NCBI GenBank assembly: GCA_050015355.1
Contig: JBEKBO010000190.1
Span: forward strand, 1 to 5,994
Direction: 5' to 3'
Source: CAWBRT01 sp050015355
GTDB taxonomy: Bacteria > Acidobacteriota > Terriglobia > Terriglobales > Acidobacteriaceae
DNA length: 5,994 nt
The position numbers and the translations under genes were made by a program. The notes under the pieces are model-generated. The model was not told the DNA's origin. It made no database searches and worked only from the letters and a program-made list of their open reading frames with translations. Shown piece after piece: positions 1-5,398 of this stretch. Each line of letters starts with the position of its first letter. Positions within the stretch are counted from its first letter, which is position 1.

Positions 1-36
1 CGTCCGCCGCAAACGCTAGCGGCTCAGTTCAAACGG

Positions 37-118
37 CCCTATCGAAACTGCCCCGACCATGGAAATTTGCGCACACCTGCACGTCTCCCGTCGGGGCAGT
101 CCCGATAGGGATCTATCG
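37..118. repeat. Long imperfect inverted repeat with an alternative overlapping hairpin
   Basis: The segments 37-57 and 90-110 are reverse complements at 19 of 21 positions; the only mismatches are an AA opposite a GG-equivalent pair near the outer end. A 32-nt loop separates them. The outer part of the right arm, CGATAG at 103-108, can instead pair perfectly with CTATCG at 113-118 across a 4-nt loop, so two mutually exclusive structures are possible in RNA or single-stranded DNA. The element lies directly upstream of the short fragment starting at 153. It could be an attenuator-like leader, a mobile-element end or a REP/MITE-like unit. The pairing is seen directly; the function is not known. 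Confidence 0.6.
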
Positions 119-152
119 TTTCCCGGAATCGAGAAGGAAGGAGTACTACCTG

Positions 153-320
153 ATGGCCATCGGCGAACAGCAGCCAAAGACAGTATGGAGGGAACTAAAG
201 GAGGTAGGGCAGGTAGGGAAGGTGGGATGGAGCAAAGCTACAGTGCTTGCCAAGCTGGCGCGCCGCGAGGGTCAGCAATTCGATTGTGCAAAGTGGTTGC
301 ACAAAGCCAGAACTTTGTAA
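153..320 (+). pseudogene. Short fragment of an uncharacterised conserved protein
   Basis: This frame encodes 55 residues from an ATG at 153, which has a purine-rich AAGGAG nine bases ahead. The composition is protein-like: a start resembling MAIGEQQPKTVWRELKEVG, a lysine/arginine-rich middle and FDCAKWLHKA before the stop. The frame stays open leftward to the window edge, so the true start may lie upstream, even beyond base 1. I associate the pattern 'ELK..G......ATVLAKLAR..G..FDCA.WLHKA' with longer hypothetical proteins in Acidobacteriota, where the sequence continues past the HKA motif. If so, this copy is cut short at its C-terminus by the TAA at 318-320. No function is assigned. An internal V-G-x triplet repeat is encoded at 203-226. 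It may equally be a functional small ORF. Confidence 0.4.
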
Positions 321-363
321 GCTAGTTCAAAACGTGGGCGGCCAGTTGCTTCCTCTTTGCGAC

Positions 364-888
364 TCACGTTCCATAAGACGTTAATGCGTTGGCGATGCGA
401 GTGCCCGCCTTTCCATCCCACAAAGGCGGGATATGTCCCCGCTTTGGCTCGCCATTCAGGACCTTTTGCAGCTCTCTGCGCAGCGCCGCCGGATCACGGC
501 CCACAACCGTGTTGGTTCCTATCGTAACGGTAACTGGCCTTTCCGTATTGTCCCGCAGAGTTAAGCACGGTACGCCCAGAAATGTGCTCTCTTCCTGGAT
601 GCCCCCCGAATCTGTGAGCACCACCGCTGCACGCTGTTGCAGAGCAAGAAACTCCAGATAGGACAATGGGTCCGTAAGCCGAAGCCCCGCCGGCGGACTG
701 AAAGCAAGATCATGGAGCCGCTTGCGGGTGCGGGGATGAACGGGAAAAACAATTGCAAGCTGTTCGCTCGCCCAAGCCAGCACGCTCATAATGCGACGCA
801 GCATGTCAGGATCGTCAACATTGGCGGGGCGATGCAATGTCACGAGTGCGAAATGGGCCGGTGTCTCGAGGGCATCCTCGGGGCGCAA
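364..888 (-). pseudogene. wecB: Truncated UDP-N-acetylglucosamine 2-epimerase (non-hydrolysing), C-terminal half
   Basis: The full enzyme interconverts UDP-GlcNAc and UDP-ManNAc in the cytoplasm, supplying ManNAc-derived sugars for surface polysaccharides. The visible 174 residues cover the second Rossmann-like domain only. They contain the family motifs VTLHRPANVD (residues 16-25), FPVHPRT (48-54), the UDP-binding DSGGIQEE (93-100) and RDNTERPVT (112-120), and a normal C-terminal end with PPLWDGKAGTRIA. Family members are about 360-380 residues long, so roughly the first 190 are absent. The only start in frame is a TTG at 888. Reading further upstream meets a TAG at 913-915, and no other frame up to about 1060 gives WecB-like sequence. 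The missing N-terminal domain carries essential catalytic residues, so this is best read as a non-functional remnant. It faces the fragment ending at 320, with only 43 bases between them. Confidence 0.8.
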
Positions 889-1285
889 GCAAGCGCATGC
901 AAACGAACTGCCCTAATGCACTTTCATTGCATACCAAATACACCCTGAGATCAGCCGAAACGGGCAATGGTGAGGCCTTTGCGAGCAGCGGCAGCCTGCT
1001 TGCGGCAATAGCAGATCGTCGCGACAGCCGTTGTCGGCGGTGCAAGTAGGATAGGCTGGAGCAAGAAGCGGTAGTTCTCTCATCACCAATTGGAAATTGG
1101 ACTAATACTGCCGGTCTATTGCTACGCTACTAACTCTCATGTGTGTTCCTTGGCCGCGCTCAGGGAAACGCCTTGTATTTGCCGTCTCCCGCGGCGTAAT
1201 GCGGTCTATATCTGAAGATTTTTGTGGAGACTCCGAATCATCGCCAGGAATAGTGGCCGGTCCACCGCCGTGCGACAAGGCCGCA
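889..1285. other. Gene-poor stretch between the wecB remnant and the Sel1 gene
   Basis: No convincing coding sequence is seen in either strand. Short open frames over 815-1049 lack a family signature, have arginine/serine-rich shadow-like composition and overlap one another. The missing N-terminal half of wecB is not recognisable here. The one structured element is the palindrome around 1086-1100. The part from about 1080 to 1140 is more AT-rich than its surroundings and could hold a promoter, but no well-spaced -35/-10 pair stands out. The segment may be eroded intergenic DNA left after deletion of flanking genes. Confidence 0.5.
1086..1100. repeat. Short perfect palindrome, CCAATT-GGA-AATTGG
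   Basis: CCAATT at 1086-1091 is the exact reverse complement of AATTGG at 1095-1100, with three bases between. CCAATTGG itself is also palindromic. It sits in an AT-richer patch with no adjacent gene start. It could be an operator for an undetected or lost gene, or chance. Confidence 0.3.
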
Positions 1286-1528
1286 CTATAACTTTGCCAG
1301 CTTGGCGAGCGCCGGCGGGTGCCCTTGCGCCGCGGATAGCTCGAACCATTCTCGTGCCTGCGTCATGTTGCCCAGGTCTTCAAGTGCGATCGCCACGATG
1401 TATTGCGCCGGCGCGCTGCCAGCAATCGCTTCGTCGGCAATGGAATGCCAAATTTCCGGCGCCAGCGAACTGCGGTCGATCGCGAACGCTTGCAGCGCTG
1501 ACAGCATCGCACCCTCTCGTTCAGACAT
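1286..1528 (-). CDS. Small Sel1-like repeat protein (80 aa)
   Basis: The C-terminal part, AQYIVAIALEDLGNMTQARE followed by WFELSAAQGHPPALAKLA, matches the Sel1-like repeat pattern (A..Y..A..LE.LGN...A..W...AA..GH..A...LA), an alpha-helical TPR relative that mediates protein-protein contacts. One nearly complete repeat occupies about residues 40-76, and a weaker helix pair may lie before it. No signal peptide or membrane segment is visible, so it is probably cytoplasmic. The frame is open up to 1600, but the ATG at 1528 is preferred because GGAGG (1534-1538) sits five bases ahead of it. A weak promoter, TTGCTG at 1590-1595 and TGTGAT at 1566-1571 with an 18-base spacer, would give a leader of about 30 nt. 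Most Sel1 proteins carry many repeats, so this one is unusually short: a stand-alone adaptor or the remnant of a longer protein. The partner is unknown. Confidence 0.65.
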   Translation of the reverse strand: MSEREGAMLSALQAFAIDRSSLAPEIWHSIADEAIAGSAPAQYIVAIALEDLGNMTQAREWFELSAAQGHPPALAKLAKL

Positions 1529-1693
1529 CGAGGCCTCCAGCTTCAAAAACCTGCCCTGCGCCTTTATCACAGCATGGTTAATAAGGCAGCAGCAAGACAC
1601 TTATCGGTTTCGTCACAGTGGTTATTTTCCGAAATAGATCGCACTCGCCGCCCACTCCAAAACGGGACACAAATTGTGGAAGCTGTGGGCACT

Positions 1694-1843
1694 TCAACAT
1701 CGTGCATTAGGGCGCGTAGTGCGTAGCCGGAAGCGGTCGGCACGACGCATCTGGTCAGGAGTCTGGACCAGAGCGAGCAAGGCATCGAGGTCCGGGAAGG
1801 CACTCGGGATCTCAGCGACGTCGTCGAAGCCCGCCAAGGCCAT
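1694..1843 (-). CDS. Possible small ORF of unknown function (49 aa)
   Basis: This minus-strand frame begins at an ATG at 1843 with GAGGA a few bases upstream, and ends at a TGA at 1694-1696. The product begins MALAGFDDVAEIPSAFPDLD and continues through LLALVQTPDQMRRADRF to an arginine-rich tail. The acidic/hydrophobic first half and basic second half, with G or C in most third positions, look more like real coding than the overlapping frames on the plus strand or at 1567-1803. I do not recognise the family. The abrupt basic tail ending in Cys could mean a frameshift or a truncation of a longer gene. It is divergent from the kinase gene, so the CRP-type site at 1953 lies in a shared intergenic region. 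Confidence 0.3.
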   Translation of the reverse strand: MALAGFDDVAEIPSAFPDLDALLALVQTPDQMRRADRFRLRTTRPNARC

Positions 1844-1952
1844 CGTTCCTCATGCCCATGATGGCCAGTTCGCGTAAAGGCGTCGGCGCGGCAAAACTCT
1901 CTTTAGTTCAATCTATTGGGGTTAATTTTGTACACGCTTTCAGAGGCCGGAT

Positions 1953-1968
1953 TGTGACTGCCGTCACA
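1953..1968. promoter_or_regulatory. Perfect CRP-type operator (TGTGA-N6-TCACA)
   Basis: TGTGA (1953-1957) and TCACA (1964-1968) flank CTGCCG, and the symmetry extends one base further inward to give TGTGAC-N4-GTCACA. This matches the established core consensus of CRP and related CRP/FNR-family regulators exactly. The centre at 1960.5 lies about 42 bp upstream of the start point predicted from the -10-like TACACT at 1991-1996, the class II activator position. The sequence match is seen; binding and the identity of the regulator are inferred. Confidence 0.6.
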
Positions 1969-1970
1969 GC

Positions 1971-1996
1971 TTGCCCTCGTGTTTTGGCCTTACACT
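1971..1996 (+). promoter_or_regulatory. Candidate activator-dependent promoter of the histidine kinase gene
   Basis: TACACT at 1991-1996 resembles a -10 box. The nearest -35-like element, TTGCCC at 1971-1976, is only 14 bases away, which is too close for a good unaided promoter. That suits dependence on an activator bound at 1953-1968. The predicted start near 2003 leaves a leader of about 58 nt before the GTG at 2061. Confidence 0.4.
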
Positions 1997-2060
1997 CACC
2001 GCACTTTCTTAAAGGGGCGCGGCAAGCACTCGGCTGCCGTCATCCCACAAAAGAGCTTGC

Positions 2061-5000
2061 GTGGCAGGTATCGAAGTTCTCCAAAGCGAGCAGGCCAGCG
2101 ACGTGCATGAGGCAAGTGGCTCCGCCAATCGACCCTCCGATACCGGGCACAACGCCGATCCAGGCAATGGCGGTCGTCTGACTATCCGCTTCCGGCTTGC
2201 CTGCCTGGTTTTAGCCTGTGTGCTGCCGGTGTGGCTAGCCGCCGGCTTCCTCGTCTACTACTCCTATCAGGGCAAACGGGCGCTGGTGGAGCGCCACATG
2301 CAGGACACGGCACGGGCTCTCGCCCTGGTGGTTGACCGGGAGTTGGCGAGTATGCAAGCCAGCCTGCGCGTGCTTGCCACCTCGCCTTCGCTCGCCTCCG
2401 GGAACCTGGCTGCCTTTTACGGTCAAACCCAGGCGGTCATTCAGCAGTATCCCGGGGCCGACATCATTCTGGCGGACTCCTCGGGCCAGCAACTCGTCAA
2501 TTCCTTTCTGCCATTCGGTACACCACTTCCCAAACGCGATGATCCCAATGCGCGGCGGGTGTACGAGACCGGCAAGCCGAGCTTCGCCAACCTGTTCAGG
2601 GGAGCGGTGACAGGCCGGCCTCTCATTGGCGTGAATATGCCAGTGTTCCGAGACGGTCGAGTGGCTTACGGCCTGTTTATGACTGTTCCGGCCGATCGCC
2701 TCGGGGCAGTTTTTTCCCAGCAACACCTTCCCGCGGAATGGGTCGGGGTGATTTTCGACAACAATCAGGTGATTGTTGCGCGCGCGCCCAACCCGGAGGA
2801 GTTTGTCGGAAAGCATGTGTCGCCTGAGCTTTCGCAACGTCTGACGAAGGCCACTGAGGGGACGGCTGAGATCATCAACATCCGGGGCGTTAGGATGATC
2901 GACGCGTTCACCCGGTCTGCGGTATCGGGCTGGACCGTGGGGATTGGCGTTCCCAAGGCAATCATGATGGCCGAGCTCTGGAAATGGTTACAGTGGGTGA
3001 TTGCTGCGACGGCTCTGTTATCGATCATTGGCCTATCTCTGGCGCTGCTGCTGGCACGGAGCATTACATGGTCCATCGGGGGACTGATCGCTCCGGCCTT
3101 GGCGCTGGGACGCGGCGAACCGATCACCGTCGGCAACCTCGAGATGAAGGAGACGAATGAGGTCGCCGCATCGTTGGTCAAGGCATCCGGCCTTCTCCAA
3201 CAGCATGTGGCGGAGCGCGCGCGCGCGGAGGCCGATCGCCGCCAAGCCGTGGAATTACGGCGCTTCAACGCGGAGCTCGACCAGCGCAATGCGGTATTGG
3301 GGGGAATCAACACGATCCTCGAGCAGGCGCTGAAATGTGACACCGACGAAGAGCTTGGGATGACCTGCCTGAATGTCGCGCAGAAGATCACCGGCAGCAA
3401 GTTCGGATTCATCGCAGAGATCGGCCCAAACGGGTTGCTGCACGATATCGCCATCAGCGATCCCGGTTGGGAGCTTTGCGCGATGCCCGACAAGGCGGGG
3501 CATCGCAAACCGCCAAGCGACTTTAAAGCCCAGGGGCTCTACGGCCGGGTGCTGCTCGACGGCAAGGGATTTTTCAGCAACGATCCGGCGATGCACCCCA
3601 GCAGTATCGGCACACCAGAAGGCCATCCACATTTGACCGCGTTCCTGGGCGTGCCGCTGACCCATGCCGGCAAAGTTATTGGCATCATTGCCATGGCCAA
3701 TCGTGAGGACGGCTACCGTGCGCAGGAACTTCAGTCGCTGGAAGCTTTGAGTCCTGCCATCGTCGAGGCTTTTTACCGGAGCAGGGCGGAAGAAGCCTTG
3801 CGCTCCAACGAGGCACGCCTGCGGCTCGCACTGGATGCCGCCAAATCCGGCACCTGGGAATGGGATTTACGGAGCAACACGATCAAATGGTCTTACGAAG
3901 TCTGGAGATTGTTTGGTCTTGAGCCTCATAGCCTTGAACCTTCTTACGAGAACTGGCTTTTGGCGATCCACCCTGACGATCGCGCCATGACCCGGCGAGT
4001 GATGGACACGGCTGCCGGCAAGGCAACCGAGATCAATGTGGAATACCGCGTGCCGGAAGCCGGTGGCGTCGTGCGCTGGTTGATGGTGCGAGGCCGGCCG
4101 CTCTACGACTCCGGCGGCTATCCGAGCAGCTACACCGGCATCGTGATGGACATTACGGAGCGCAAGCGCGCTGAACAGGAGCTGGTCGCAGCCAAGGAAC
4201 TGGCGGAAAAAGCTCTGGCGCAGCTCCGCGCCACCATCGACAGCATGAGCGAAGGCATGTTCGTCGTCACCCCCGACCGCAAGCGCCCAGTCGCCAACCC
4301 CGCCTTTTTCCGCATCTACGGCTTCGAGCCCGACTCATCGCCAAATGCCGCCGAGAAGGTAGCTTCGCTGCTGGAACGGCGTGACCTGAACGGCAGGTTG
4401 CTTCGGATGGAAGAGTGGCCCGTATCGCTGGCCTTGCGAGGCGAGACGGTTGTGCAGCGCGAGTTGCGCATACGCCGCGTGGACACCGGCCGGGAGGTGC
4501 TCACCAGCGTGAATTGTATGCCGGTCCGTGACGCCAGCGGCGAGGTCGTGATGGCGGTGATCACGGTTACGGACATCACCGCCAAGAAGCAGGCGGAGCA
4601 GGCACTCATCCGCAGCGAAAAGCTGGCCTCGGTTGGCCGCATGGCGGCGACCATCGCGCATGAAATCAACAACCCGCTCGAGGCGGTTATGAACGCTCTG
4701 TTCATTGCCAAGGGCGCCGAGGCTGAGGCGGCGCGTCAGTACTTGGATATCGCCGAGGAAGAGTTGCAGCGCATCGCCCACATTACGCGGCAGTCGCTGG
4801 GATTTTATCGCGAATCCAACGCCCCGGCGGTGCTATCGGTGAACGCGGTGCTCGATTCCACCATCGACCTGCTGAAGAACAAGGTCAAGGCGAAGCGGGC
4901 CACCGTCGACAAGCAATGGCATGAGGAAATAAAAATCACCGGAGTAGGCGGCGAGTTGCGGCAGGTCTTTTCCAATCTGATGGCAAACAGCTTGGACGCA

Positions 5001-5333
5001 ATCGACGACAATGGCACGATCAAGCTGCGGATTTCCAGAAGCGCGTTTTCAAGCAATGGCCGTCCCCACGTTCGAGTGACCGTCGCCGACGATGGCAAAG
5101 GCATCTCCGCGGATGCTCTTCCCCGCTTATTCGAGCCGTTCTTCACGACTAAGGGTGCGGTCGGCACCGGCCTCGGCCTTTGGGTAAGCAAGCAGATCAT
5201 CAACAACCATGGCGGCAGCATCCGCGTCCGCTCCAACACCGCGGGGATTCGGAGAGGAACAGTGTTCTCCGTGGTTGTTCCCGTCGAACCCGCAGTGCTG
5301 GCCGCGCGCGGCCACGCGGCAGGGTCCGCATAG
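2061..5333 (+). CDS. Multi-sensor membrane histidine kinase (Cache-HAMP-GAF-PAS-PAS-HisKA-HATPase)
   Basis: This is an autophosphorylating sensor kinase of 1090 residues. After a hydrophilic N-terminal segment (1-43) comes TM1 (about 46-67), a periplasmic double Cache ligand-binding region (about 70-305), TM2 (about 310-332) and a HAMP-like linker and coiled coil (about 333-410). A GAF domain (about 411-575) and two PAS domains (about 583-703 and 720-842) follow. The HisKA domain holds the phospho-acceptor His867 in ATIAHEINNPLE. The ATPase has an N box (N972, N976), G1 DDGKGI (1010-1015), F box FEPFFTTK (1024-1031) and G2 GTGLGL (1035-1040), so catalysis looks intact. No receiver domain is fused, and no response regulator lies in the window. 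The start is the GTG at 2061, the first start codon after an in-frame TAA at 2010-2012; its ribosome site is weak, and GTG at 2103 is an alternative. The ligand cannot be deduced. The CRP-type site upstream suggests global metabolic or redox control of its expression. Confidence 0.93.
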   Translation: MAGIEVLQSEQASDVHEASGSANRPSDTGHNADPGNGGRLTIRFRLACLVLACVLPVWLAAGFLVYYSYQGKRALVERHMQDTARALALVVDRELASMQASLRVLATSPSLASGNLAAFYGQTQAVIQQYPGADIILADSSGQQLVNSFLPFGTPLPKRDDPNARRVYETGKPSFANLFRGAVTGRPLIGVNMPVFRDGRVAYGLFMTVPADRLGAVFSQQHLPAEWVGVIFDNNQVIVARAPNPEEFVGKHVSPELSQRLTKATEGTAEIINIRGVRMIDAFTRSAVSGWTVGIGVPKAIMMAELWKWLQWVIAATALLSIIGLSLALLLARSITWSIGGLIAPALALGRGEPITVGNLEMKETNEVAASLVKASGLLQQHVAERARAEADRRQAVELRRFNAELDQRNAVLGGINTILEQALKCDTDEELGMTCLNVAQKITGSKFGFIAEIGPNGLLHDIAISDPGWELCAMPDKAGHRKPPSDFKAQGLYGRVLLDGKGFFSNDPAMHPSSIGTPEGHPHLTAFLGVPLTHAGKVIGIIAMANREDGYRAQELQSLEALSPAIVEAFYRSRAEEALRSNEARLRLALDAAKSGTWEWDLRSNTIKWSYEVWRLFGLEPHSLEPSYENWLLAIHPDDRAMTRRVMDTAAGKATEINVEYRVPEAGGVVRWLMVRGRPLYDSGGYPSSYTGIVMDITERKRAEQELVAAKELAEKALAQLRATIDSMSEGMFVVTPDRKRPVANPAFFRIYGFEPDSSPNAAEKVASLLERRDLNGRLLRMEEWPVSLALRGETVVQRELRIRRVDTGREVLTSVNCMPVRDASGEVVMAVITVTDITAKKQAEQALIRSEKLASVGRMAATIAHEINNPLEAVMNALFIAKGAEAEAARQYLDIAEEELQRIAHITRQSLGFYRESNAPAVLSVNAVLDSTIDLLKNKVKAKRATVDKQWHEEIKITGVGGELRQVFSNLMANSLDAIDDNGTIKLRISRSAFSSNGRPHVRVTVADDGKGISADALPRLFEPFFTTKGAVGTGLGLWVSKQIINNHGGSIRVRSNTAGIRRGTVFSVVVPVEPAVLAARGHAAGSA

Positions 5334-5360
5334 TCGCTCAGCATGATCTGCTCTGGAAGC

Positions 5361-5376
5361 GCCGCCCGCCGGCGGC
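5361..5376 (+). terminator. GC hairpin after the kinase gene, possible terminator
   Basis: GCCGCC (5361-5366) and GGCGGC (5371-5376) form a perfect 6-bp stem with a CGCC loop, 27 bases after the kinase stop. The following ATTCATTTACAATT is AT-rich but not a clean T run, so intrinsic termination would be weak or partial. It separates the kinase from the lipoprotein gene and ends just before that gene's -10-like box. Confidence 0.4.
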
Positions 5377-5383
5377 ATTCATT

Positions 5384-5389
5384 TACAAT
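5384..5389 (+). promoter_or_regulatory. -10 box TACAAT close to the lipoprotein start
   Basis: TACAAT matches the TATAAT consensus at five of six positions. It ends nine bases before the ATG at 5399, so transcription would begin at about 5396-5397 and leave a leader of only two or three bases. No recognisable -35 box or Shine-Dalgarno is present, because the expected -35 position falls inside the GC hairpin. This is consistent with a leaderless or nearly leaderless mRNA. Confidence 0.4.
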
Positions 5390-5398
5390 TAGATTGCT

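Noticed and set aside
37..110. Integron attC site or an insertion-sequence terminal repeat
   Set aside because: The arms lack the attC core GTTRRRY/RYYYAAC ends, and there is no transposase or integrase between or next to them, so a specific mobile-element call is not supported.
59..325. 88-codon plus-strand open frame beginning at an ATG at 59
   Set aside because: Its composition is arginine/glycine-rich with no family signal, it starts inside the inverted repeat, and the overlapping frame from 153 to 320 gives a far more protein-like sequence.
815..1049. Overlapping short frames on both strands upstream of the wecB remnant, considered as its missing N-terminus
   Set aside because: None contains WecB N-terminal motifs or a plausible ribosome site; the composition is Arg/Ser-rich like non-coding GC-rich DNA.
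1270..1286. GTGCG...CGCAC hairpin at the Sel1 stop codon as a terminator
   Set aside because: The stem is only 5 bp with a 7-nt loop, and no T-rich tail follows on the minus strand.
1222..1637. Plus-strand frames overlapping the Sel1 gene
   Set aside because: They are antisense shadows; the minus-strand frame has a recognisable Sel1 repeat and a Shine-Dalgarno at 1534-1538.
1852..2181. 109-codon plus-strand frame running through the promoter region into the kinase start
   Set aside because: It overlaps the CRP-type site and the first 120 bases of the kinase gene, has no family features and ends soon after the kinase begins.
2235..3665. Long minus-strand open frames opposite the kinase (up to 247 codons)
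   Set aside because: They are antisense to well-defined Cache and GAF domains and show no domain of their own; long antisense frames are common in GC-rich genes.
4130..5344. Minus-strand open frames opposite the PAS and kinase core
   Set aside because: They mirror the highly conserved HisKA/HATPase coding sequence and have Ser/Arg-rich shadow composition.
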